Shown in pieces: positions 9,701 through 16,033 of a stretch of 64,000 nucleotides of DNA. Position 1 is the first letter of the stretch. Each line of letters opens with the position of its first letter. Position numbers and translations under genes: made by a program. Origin of the DNA: Terriglobales bacterium (GTDB taxonomy: Bacteria; Acidobacteriota; Terriglobia; Terriglobales; Acidobacteriaceae); contig DATMPC010000011.1 in assembly GCA_035567895.1 (NCBI GenBank), forward strand, positions 186,001-250,000, given 5' to 3'. The notes below the pieces were generated by a model. That model was not told the origin of the DNA. It saw nothing but the letters and a program-made list of their open reading frames with translations, and searched no databases.

Positions 9701-11159
9701 GGGTGTGAAGTTAGTATCTGAGGCCGGAATTGGCACCGTGGCCTCAGGCGTTGCCAAAGCCTATGCCGACTACATCGTCGTATCTGGACACTCCGGAGGG
9801 ACCGGAGCATCGCCACTGAGCAGTATTAAGCACGCAGGCGCACCATGGGAACTCGGGCTGGCCGAAACGCAGCAGACGCTGATGCGTAACGGACTCCGCA
9901 GCCGCGTTCGCTTGCGAGTCGACGGTGGTCTGCGCACGGCACGCGATGTTGTAATCGCCGCTCTCCTGGGAGCGGAGGAGTTCGCTTTTGGCACGGCTGC
10001 TCTGGTCGCGCTCGGGTGCGATATGGCCCGTCAGTGTCATCTAGACACTTGCCCGACTGGTATTGCTACACAGCGTCCTGAACTGCGCGCCAAATTCCGC
10101 GGAAAGCCTGAGCACGTAGTCACCTACTTCCTGCGGATTGCCGAGGACGTGCGAAGACTGCTTGCGCAACTCGGCCTGCGCTCTCTTGCCGATGCTGTTG
10201 GACGATGTGACTTGCTGCAACAGATCTCAAGTGACGGACCGCTGGAGCTATCGCAATTGCTGTACAAGAGCGAGGGCGATGCCCCTCGCTGCATGACTTT
10301 CCGAAACAACCGGCCATCCGATCATGACGCTTTCGGGCTGCAGCTAGCCGAAGAGATTACCGCGAGTGTTCGCCGCGGCCAGAGCTTCGATCGCGAGTTC
10401 CAGATTCGGAATCAGGACCGGTCAGCGGGTACGGCCATTGCCGGCGAGCTGATGCGTCAGTTCGGCGCACGCGGATTGAACAGCAGCGAAGTGCGTCTCC
10501 TGTTCCGTGGAGCTGCCGGCCAATCCTTCGGAGCGTTTTGTGTCGAAGGAATGGAACTCACACTCGAGGGCGAAGCGAACGATTACGTCGGCAAGGGCCT
10601 CTCTGGCGGTGCGCTCATCCTGAAACCTCGCGGAGCGGCAGTGGCCGCTTCCAACGAGAATGTGATTCTCGGTAACGTGGCTCTCTATGGCGCCACGTCG
10701 GGACGTCTCTTCGCCGCTGGACGTGCCGGGGAGCGCTTTGCAGTTCGGAACTCCGGAGCAGTCGCGGTTGTTGAAGGATTAGGCGACCACGGTTGCGAAT
10801 ACATGACTGGTGGTTGCGTCGTCGTACTTGGAGACATCGGATGCAACTTCGCGGCAGGTATGACTGGTGGGAAGGCCTATGTCTTTGACCCTGCCAACCT
10901 TACAGAGACTCGCGTGAATACGGAGTCGGTTGAGCTCGGCATTCCTTCTAACGCGCAACTTTATCAATTGGAGATGCTCGTGCGCGTTCACGCCTTACTC
11001 ACCGAGAGCGCGTGGGCACAGCAATTACTTGTTACTTGGCTGGAGTGCAGTAGGTTGTTCCGGTTTATCGCTCCACGGCAGGCAGCGAAACCAGCGTGGG
11101 TAGCGCCAAACGTCCTTGCAATTCCCGAAATAGCACCGCCAGCGTTTCCGCAAGCCTAA
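6741..11159 (+). CDS. gltB: glutamate synthase large subunit
   Basis: 1472 residues, full length for the NADPH-GOGAT alpha subunit, which transfers the glutamine amide to 2-oxoglutarate. The N-terminal Ntn amidotransferase has the catalytic Cys at residue 27 (HDSCGVGF) after a short propeptide. A central domain, the FMN-binding synthase domain (GSISPEAH...GEGGEDPE; KPGEGGQLPAAKV; SGHSGGTGASPLSS) and the 3Fe-4S motif CDMARQCHLDTC (Cx5Cx4C) follow. The C-terminal GXGXG beta-helix comes last. The GTG at 6741 has a weak RBS; the GTG at 6777, with AAGG eight bases upstream, would start just before QQGLYDP and may be correct. No gltD small subunit is adjacent. Confidence 0.97.
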   Translation: MSPCETSGKAANVQQGLYDPRFEHDSCGVGFITRISSMPSFDMLRMGLEALSRLAHRGAIAADGRSGDGAGITAGLPHGLFRAFLRERGLQIRDDHSLAAGMIFGSLEELSVSEEILSSALKQEQLELLCWRDVPVNEEALGETALASMPVIRQALIVPHFAMRVEELETRLHRARKTFERANLNTYIASLSAKTIVYKALCTGAHLREFYLDLQDPNFETAFVVFHQRYATNTHPSWWLAQPFRLLAHNGEINTIGANRTWMKARENHLPPDFLPLLREGGSDSCHLDETAEMLLRGGRDLLHSIAMLVVPAWQAHPAFHDLAGFYREHSSLMEPWDGPAALAFTDGRYVGAALDRNGLRPMRYAVTNDGFVVAGSEVGLFDLDEECVRVKGRLGPGQMLVVDLDEHMILDADGIKHHLLKVNPKRNSRLLSVPTVSAPIEPIPNEHLQALYGYTREDLKLVIGPMSRDGKEPVWSMGDDTPVSALAHVPRSTYSYFRQRFAQVTNPPIDPLREDLMMSLRTVLGRKPSCCAEKEEDRSATLLNFASPVLSESELQGIRVQSFVKTAELQCTLRTSGDLRQSISDLCGAAEQASSNGVELLILSDRNAGPTELPIPMALAMGAVHHRLIKAGLRMSCDLVAETGDAWDVHHIAVLIGYGAGAVCPWLALRSCESPQKLSEALANGLKKVMSKLGISDVASYRGGQFFQTIGFDDQIVEACFAGTPNLLGKIGFESIQHELVRRAQRNSGSEKEFNVLQDYGSVRYRKADNADQHGWAPPVVRAMQAAVGVARKSDIAPGEIAWNDFLNQAETPKPHNLRDLLEFSSASDPLAVAEVEPADQIARRFVTSAMSLGSISPEAHRTLSQAMNLLGGKSNTGEGGEDPEIYRSQPGANNKVKQVASGRFGVTTEYLVQAEELEIKIAQGSKPGEGGQLPAAKVTELIARLRHAQLGMSLISPPPHHDIYSIEDLAQLIHDLKQVNPTARVGVKLVSEAGIGTVASGVAKAYADYIVVSGHSGGTGASPLSSIKHAGAPWELGLAETQQTLMRNGLRSRVRLRVDGGLRTARDVVIAALLGAEEFAFGTAALVALGCDMARQCHLDTCPTGIATQRPELRAKFRGKPEHVVTYFLRIAEDVRRLLAQLGLRSLADAVGRCDLLQQISSDGPLELSQLLYKSEGDAPRCMTFRNNRPSDHDAFGLQLAEEITASVRRGQSFDREFQIRNQDRSAGTAIAGELMRQFGARGLNSSEVRLLFRGAAGQSFGAFCVEGMELTLEGEANDYVGKGLSGGALILKPRGAAVAASNENVILGNVALYGATSGRLFAAGRAGERFAVRNSGAVAVVEGLGDHGCEYMTGGCVVVLGDIGCNFAAGMTGGKAYVFDPANLTETRVNTESVELGIPSNAQLYQLEMLVRVHALLTESAWAQQLLVTWLECSRLFRFIAPRQAAKPAWVAPNVLAIPEIAPPAFPQA

Positions 11160-11167
11160 TTTGTCTT

Positions 11168-11273
11168 GGTAGAGACGCCAGCAAGCTGCAGAGCTGACCA
11201 GAATTAGCTCTTCCCTGACAAAGTTAATTTGGACAACCCTGCCGCGGCTGCTTCTCTTCCTCTACGCTTGCAC
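11168..11273. repeat. degenerate copy of palindromic repeat family 1
   Basis: Begins ggtagagacgccagcaagct and ends with aatttggacaaccctgc...cttcctctac. These are diverged versions of the two arms of the element at 15572-15875. It lies between gltB and the convergent transporter gene and overlaps the transporter's 3' end. Confidence 0.5.
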
Positions 11274-12563
11274 TTGGATGGCTGCGTGTCTCGAACCTCT
11301 AAATCCGTAGTACGCGATGTACAGGTAGCAGATTGCCGGCAGAATGAACGCGTGATGAATTCCAATCCGATCTGCTAGCAGGCCCTGTAACTCGGGGATG
11401 ATGGCCCCGCCCACGATTGCGGCGATCAGCAGCGCGGAGCCGTCTCCGGTGAGAGGGCCGAGTCCATCGACCCCTAGAGTGAAAATGCTCGGAAACATGA
11501 TGGAGTTGAAGAGGCCAACCAGCAAAATCGTCCACATTGCGAAATGTCCGAAGGTGAGCATGGACGCCATTACCAGTAAACAAGCAACGATGGCATTGAA
11601 TCCCAGCAGGGTTCCGGTGCTGATTTTCTGCAACAGCGCGGACCCTACGAAGCGGCCTACCATCGCTCCGCCCCAGTAATACTTCAGCATGTCAGCGGCG
11701 TCTTTCAGGCTCAGTCCGCCAATATCTGAGCGGTTGAAGTAGTTCGTCAGAAAGCTGCCAATCGAGACCTCGGCACCCACGTAGACAAAAATCGCAACTG
11801 CACCGAGAACCAAGTGCCGGTACCGCCAAATTGAGTCGTGAACCACTCCGTGCGCTTCAGCGGATTCAATCCTGGGTAGTTTGAAAAAAGCGATGATGAT
11901 CGCGAGTACGAAGAGCGCGATCGCGAGCCCGATGTAAGGCCCTTTTACAGAGGCCGCCTGTGAGACGCGATAGGCACGCAGCGTCTCCGAATCCATTGTC
12001 CGGAGAACTTCAATCGCTACCGGTGCTGCCACGGCGCCAAGAATCAATTTGCTGCCGAAGGTTGGCGCTAATGTCGTTCCAAGTGAATTAAACGCCTGCG
12101 TAAGGTTCAGTCTGCTGGACGCCGTTCGTGGCGGTCCCAGCACAGCAACGTAAGGGTTGGCGGACGTTTGAAGAATCGTCATGCCTGCTGCGAGGGTAAT
12201 CAGAGCGGCGAGAAACAACGGAAATGAGGGAACCGCTGCCGCAGGAACAAACATGAAGGCGCCGATTCCCATCGTCAGCAGACCCGCGACCATCGCTTTC
12301 TTGTATCCGAAGAAGTCGATGATCTTGCCCGAGGGAAACGAAAAGACGAAGTACGCCGAGAAGAAGGCGAATTGCACCAGCATTACTTCCGCATAATTCA
12401 AATCGAAGATGCTCTTCAGATGAGGAATCAGGATGTCGTTCAGGCAGGTGAGAAATCCCCACATGAAGAAGAGGGTGGTCACCATGGCCATCGCGCGATA
12501 ATTCGTGCTTTGCTGGGGAGCGCTGACAGCTTGAACAGACGTGGTTCCAGAAGTTGCAGGCAT
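11262..12563 (-). CDS. FucP/GluP-type MFS sugar:H+ symporter
   Basis: 433 residues with about 12 hydrophobic segments. The N-terminus (VTTLFFMWGFLTCLNDILIPHLK), FFSAYFVFSFPSGKIIDFFGYKKAM and the strongly conserved LQTSANPYVAVLGP segment place it in the fucose/glucose/galactose:H+ symporter (FHS) family of the inner membrane. Substrate cannot be fixed from sequence; fucose, glucose, galactose or N-acetylglucosamine are possible. About 30 residues precede the first membrane segment, so a slightly later start is possible. It stands alone, with no sugar-utilisation genes next to it. Confidence 0.9.
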   Translation of the reverse strand: MPATSGTTSVQAVSAPQQSTNYRAMAMVTTLFFMWGFLTCLNDILIPHLKSIFDLNYAEVMLVQFAFFSAYFVFSFPSGKIIDFFGYKKAMVAGLLTMGIGAFMFVPAAAVPSFPLFLAALITLAAGMTILQTSANPYVAVLGPPRTASSRLNLTQAFNSLGTTLAPTFGSKLILGAVAAPVAIEVLRTMDSETLRAYRVSQAASVKGPYIGLAIALFVLAIIIAFFKLPRIESAEAHGVVHDSIWRYRHLVLGAVAIFVYVGAEVSIGSFLTNYFNRSDIGGLSLKDAADMLKYYWGGAMVGRFVGSALLQKISTGTLLGFNAIVACLLVMASMLTFGHFAMWTILLVGLFNSIMFPSIFTLGVDGLGPLTGDGSALLIAAIVGGAIIPELQGLLADRIGIHHAFILPAICYLYIAYYGFRGSRHAAIQVQA

Positions 12564-12662
12564 TGAGTGGATATCCTCGGGTTCGGCTAAAGAAATATAA
12601 CCGACAATGCGAGCTTAAGTCGGGGAAATTCGTCGGTCTAGTCGGTTAGAGAGAGGGAGCGC

Positions 12663-12936
12663 TCACGCTCGCTTTGCCGAGCTCATGGGGTGCGTGACTC
12701 CGACACTAGCGTTCATCCAACGGGCAACCATAGTTTGAACGCAGGCTTGTCCGCACAAGTGCTTCACGTCTGCGTCATGTGCGCTCATATTTTCCCAGGG
12801 ATAGATCTTCAACAGCGGGCGTTCGGGAGAAGTCCTCGAATGGCCGATAACGCTCGGTCCAGGCAAGCCACCAGTGGTCAACACTGCCTTTCTGCTTGCC
12901 GCAGATCTCGCAGTGAAATGTTTCGGTCCACGTCAT
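12663..12936 (-). pseudogene. frameshifted small Cys-rich (zinc-binding-like) protein
   Basis: Two overlapping frames make one plausible protein. The first (ATG at 12936, stop at 12775-12777) begins MTWTETFHCEICGKQKG and continues HWWLAWTERYRPF, then turns unnatural. The second (open 12884-12663) carries LKIYPWENMSAHDADVKHLCGQACVQTMVARWM. Joining them near 12840-12850 by skipping one base gives a continuous protein with paired CxxC and CxxxC motifs typical of small zinc-binding proteins. The family is not named with certainty. Alternatives are a sequencing error or programmed +1 slippage. Confidence 0.6.
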
Positions 12937-12964
12937 GGAAATATCCTACTAATCTAACAAAGAG

Positions 12965-14029
12965 CTAGGTGGTGACAAACCGGACGAGGCTGGCGGCATG
13001 CTCCCGCGCGCTGCAGACGTCCTTGGCATCACCAAGCACGATCAGCACCAGTCCCGCATGGCAGGTAATGTTCTCCGGAGGATTTACCCAGAAGCCATGT
13101 TTCTTGCCGTCGTGGTATGCATCCTTAATTGCAAGCGGCAACAGGTTATAGCTGCCCCGCAGATGCAGATCCGCGACTGGCTTACCAATCCAGGTTGAGT
13201 GCTCGGGGATTTCGATCTCCTCAATGCGCAACGTGCGGCTTTTGTCCTTGAGCATGAGGTCGAGGAAGTTCACCACGTGAGGACGAAGCACCTCGCTGGC
13301 GATCCGCATCCCGCCAATCTGGTTCGGCGAAACGGTGGAGTCGGCTCCGGCCTTGGTCAGCCGTTCAGCAAACTTCTGATCGATGCAGCGCGCGACAATA
13401 CGCAGGTCAGGATTCTTTTGTCTTGCCAGCACCGTGATGATGAGGTTTTCTTTGTCCGAGGCCAGCGTGGTGATCATGCCCTTGGCGCGATCAATACCAA
13501 GCTGATCCAGCATATCGGCGTCGGTGGCGTCACCCACTACGTACAACATCTCGCGGTAGAAGCCGCTCTCGTCGTTTACGATCCGCTTGATGTGATCTTC
13601 ATTGCTCTCAATCACAACATAGGGCGCGTGAGTTCTTGCCAATTCTTCGACTGCATGTCGGCCGGTGTCGCCCAGTCCGCAGACGATGTAATGATCCTTC
13701 AGCTCGCTGATACGCTTGAGCATCTTACGTCTCCAGAAAAAATCAGTAATCTGGCCTTCCACCAGGAAAGCGGTCACCACCGAGAACACATACAACATGA
13801 TCATCACACCGAAAACGATCACGAAGATGTTGAATGCCCGGAGCATCGGGTTGTGGGAGGTGTCGACGATCTCGGTATAGCCGACGCTCGACAACGTGAT
13901 GATCGCCATGTAAAGCGCGTCGAGAAGTGTGACCGAGGGGCCGCCCAGAAGCCGGTATCCGGTTACGCTGATCGCCAGAACGATGAAAAGGAAGATGAAG
14001 GCAATCCTGAGTTGTCGGCGGAGTTCCAT
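12965..14029 (-). CDS. K+ channel-like protein with TrkA-N/TrkA-C (RCK) domains
   Basis: 354 residues. Two membrane segments flank a pore loop (ALYMAIITLSSVGYTEI), followed by a cytoplasmic RCK module. TrkA-N begins HYIVCGLGDTGRHAVEEL, the nucleotide-binding Rossmann glycine motif, and a TrkA-C domain covers the last 90 residues (RIEEIEIPEHSTWIGKPVADL). It resembles MthK-type ligand-gated channels. The selectivity filter reads SVGYT instead of TVGYG, so ion selectivity is uncertain. It is divergent from mobA. Confidence 0.9.
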   Translation of the reverse strand: MELRRQLRIAFIFLFIVLAISVTGYRLLGGPSVTLLDALYMAIITLSSVGYTEIVDTSHNPMLRAFNIFVIVFGVMIMLYVFSVVTAFLVEGQITDFFWRRKMLKRISELKDHYIVCGLGDTGRHAVEELARTHAPYVVIESNEDHIKRIVNDESGFYREMLYVVGDATDADMLDQLGIDRAKGMITTLASDKENLIITVLARQKNPDLRIVARCIDQKFAERLTKAGADSTVSPNQIGGMRIASEVLRPHVVNFLDLMLKDKSRTLRIEEIEIPEHSTWIGKPVADLHLRGSYNLLPLAIKDAYHDGKKHGFWVNPPENITCHAGLVLIVLGDAKDVCSAREHAASLVRFVTT

Positions 14030-14135
14030 GAGGCCCGGTACAGGTGGGGAAAGTAGCTGAATCTTAGCATGAAAACCTCCGCTTACCCGCTCTAAAGGCC
14101 TGTTCTACGCCGGCTTCAGGTATCTTCCTGAAGGT

Positions 14136-14759
14136 ATGGCTCGTGAGTCGAGCACAGTCCGAACGCACCCTAGTGGATTCGTTCTAGCCGGTGGCGCCAG
14201 CAGTCGTATGGGGCGCGATAAGGCCCAGATTCCATGGGGCGCGGGTACATTGCTTACTCATGCCATCGAACAGATGAAGCGCGTCTCTGAGGACGTCTTC
14301 GTCGTAGGCGCGGTTAAGGCAAACAATTTGCCCGTGACAGTCCTCCTCGACAAAGAGTCCGGGCTCGGCCCCCTGGCCGGCATTCATGCGGCGCTGAGTC
14401 ATTCCGCCACCGACTGGAATCTAGTTCTCGCTGTTGACTTGCCGCTGATCACCTCGGAGATGCTCATCTGGCTCGTACATTTTCAGGCCGATGCGTCTGA
14501 GGCAGCGATCGTTCCCCGAGTGAAATCGCGGCTTCAACCGCTATGTGCCGTCTACCATCGCGATTTACTACCCGAGGTTGAGCGAGCGCTGACGAGCCGG
14601 GAATCATCAATTCATCGCTTGTTAGAACGGCTCAGTACGCGCATCATTGAAGAAGATCAACTGATCGCCAACGGCTTTGCTCCGGAGACGTTTTTGAACG
14701 TCAACACGCCCGAGGACCTGGAGCGCGCTCGCGCGCTCGCCAAGATCATGCATGTCTAG
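14136..14759 (+). CDS. mobA: molybdenum cofactor guanylyltransferase
   Basis: 207 residues. It transfers GMP from GTP to molybdopterin to form MGD for DMSO-reductase-type enzymes. The NTP-binding signature GFVLAGGASSRMGRDKAQIPWG is at residues 17-38, and the metal/nucleotide DLPLIT and the C-terminal FLNVNTPEDLERA are present. No other moco genes are visible nearby. The stop overlaps the start of the ABC ATPase gene by eight bases, which indicates co-translation. Some nucleotidyltransferases of this fold act on other substrates, so the assignment is strong but not absolute. Confidence 0.88.
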   Translation: MARESSTVRTHPSGFVLAGGASSRMGRDKAQIPWGAGTLLTHAIEQMKRVSEDVFVVGAVKANNLPVTVLLDKESGLGPLAGIHAALSHSATDWNLVLAVDLPLITSEMLIWLVHFQADASEAAIVPRVKSRLQPLCAVYHRDLLPEVERALTSRESSIHRLLERLSTRIIEEDQLIANGFAPETFLNVNTPEDLERARALAKIMHV

Positions 14760-15552
14760 CAACGGACACCATCTCGCAGACTCGAACGGCAGCCCGCAGG
14801 AAGGGCATCCTTATATTGAGTTCAGAGACGTTTGCAAGGCCTTTGGGTCAAACGTGGTGCTGCATCATGTCAACTTCGACGTTCCGCCCGGGCAAACCAT
14901 GTGCATCCTGGGTCGCAGCGGCGTCGGCAAGTCGGTTTCGCTCCAACTCATCATGGGATTTCTGAAAGCGGACAGCGGAGAAGTGATCGTCGCGGGAGAA
15001 GACATCACCCATATGGACGAGCCCAATTTGGAACGAATCCGTAAGAAAGTGACGATGGTCTTCCAAAATGGAGCGCTGTTCGACTCGTTGTCGGTCGGCG
15101 AAAATGTGGCATTTCCACTGCGCGAGCGCCGCGACCTAAACGAAGAGCAGATCTTTCAGGTGGTCGATGGCCTGCTTGAGATGGTGGGAGTCAAGGCCAT
15201 GCGCGATCTTCTGCCTTCGGATCTCTCCACCGGTATGAAGCGCTCGGTGGCTATCGCTCGCGCTCTCGCCGCTCAACCCGAATGCATTCTCTACGACGAG
15301 CCCACTACGATGGTCGATCCGCTAATGGCACAACTTCTCGGCGACTTGATCAAGAAGCTCAAGTTCCAGTTGAAACTCACGAGCATCGTAGTCACGCACG
15401 ATATGCGTTTGGCGCACAAGCTGGCCGACCGCGTCCTCTTCCTGCATGAAGGCAGAGCGCTCTACTTCGGGACGATGAAGGGCATGAGCGAGAGCGATGA
15501 CCCAGTGTTACGTCAATTCCTGGAGCTGGATGAATTGATACTTCCGGGTTGA
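14752..15552 (+). CDS. ABC transporter ATP-binding protein, MlaF/Ttg2A type
   Basis: 266 residues. Walker A is GRSGVGKS (near residue 54), the Q-loop is in VFQNGALFDSL, the signature motif LSTGMKRSVAIARAL is unusual (STGMK instead of SGGQ/M), Walker B is CILYDEPTTMVDP, and the H-loop is IVVTHDM. The STGM-type signature and the FQNGALFDSLSVGENVAFPL segment are typical of Mla/Ttg2 phospholipid-trafficking ATPases. The permease (MlaE) and MCE-domain partner are not in this window. It overlaps mobA by eight bases. Confidence 0.9.
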   Translation: MSSNGHHLADSNGSPQEGHPYIEFRDVCKAFGSNVVLHHVNFDVPPGQTMCILGRSGVGKSVSLQLIMGFLKADSGEVIVAGEDITHMDEPNLERIRKKVTMVFQNGALFDSLSVGENVAFPLRERRDLNEEQIFQVVDGLLEMVGVKAMRDLLPSDLSTGMKRSVAIARALAAQPECILYDEPTTMVDPLMAQLLGDLIKKLKFQLKLTSIVVTHDMRLAHKLADRVLFLHEGRALYFGTMKGMSESDDPVLRQFLELDELILPG

Positions 15553-15571
15553 TAGCGCGCGCCATCAGCGA

Positions 15572-15875
15572 GGTAGAGACGCAGCACGCTGTAGGCTTGT
15601 CCAAATTAGGAATTTAGCGATTTAGGGAGGGGCATCGGCTTTAGCCGTGCCGGGACGGAATCCATGATCGATCCGGCTTTAGCCGCTGCGGTGGATTCCG
15701 CTTCGTGACCGAAAACCTTAAATCGGTTACCCGAAACCTAAATAGCTAACTCCGTCGAGAAACACAACCCCAGCGGCTAAAGCCTGATCAATCCGAAACT
15801 TCAAACGGCACGGCTGAAGCCGGTGCCCTTCCCCAAGACTAATTTGGACAGCCCTGCAGCATGCTGCGTCTCTAC
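15572..15875. repeat. nested palindromic repeat element (family 1) between convergent-free gene ends
   Basis: The outer arms are ggtagagacgcagcacgctg...ttgtccaaatta (15572-15608) and taatttggaca...gcatgctgcgtctctac (15839-15875). Nested inside are a second pair, ggcatcggctttagccgtgc and gcacggctgaagccggtgcc, and a third, ggctttagccgctg versus cagcggctaaagcc. No ORF is credible in it. It fills most of the 480-base gap between the ABC ATPase and the Wzc-like gene. The remaining 15876-16033 is the promoter/leader region of the latter. Confidence 0.8.
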
Positions 15876-15963
15876 AAGAATGCTAATGCCCTCAAAAATC
15901 CGCACTTGAATAAATCCAGCGATAAGCGTACCTTTTCGGTCCTCGGAATCTAGGACCTATGTG

Positions 15964-16030
15964 GGTGTAGTTCCGCGTTCCATTTGCGTCCTATTCGAGG
16001 TGAGTGCACTTCCACTAAGGGAACTACACC
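15964..16030 (+). promoter_or_regulatory. inverted repeat enclosing the ribosome-binding site of the Wzc-like gene
   Basis: ggtgtagttcc (15964-15974) is perfectly complementary to ggaactacacc (16020-16030), 11 bp with a 45-base loop. The right arm overlaps the Shine-Dalgarno AAGGGA and ends three bases before the ATG. Folding would hide the RBS, so translational control is possible. Pairing is observed; function is inferred. Confidence 0.5.
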
Positions 16031-16033
16031 GCC

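Noticed and set aside
12663-12884. 73-residue ORF as an independent gene
   Set aside because: Its first 20 residues are unlike protein, and the upstream half of the same Cys protein lies in another frame, so it was merged as a frameshifted gene.
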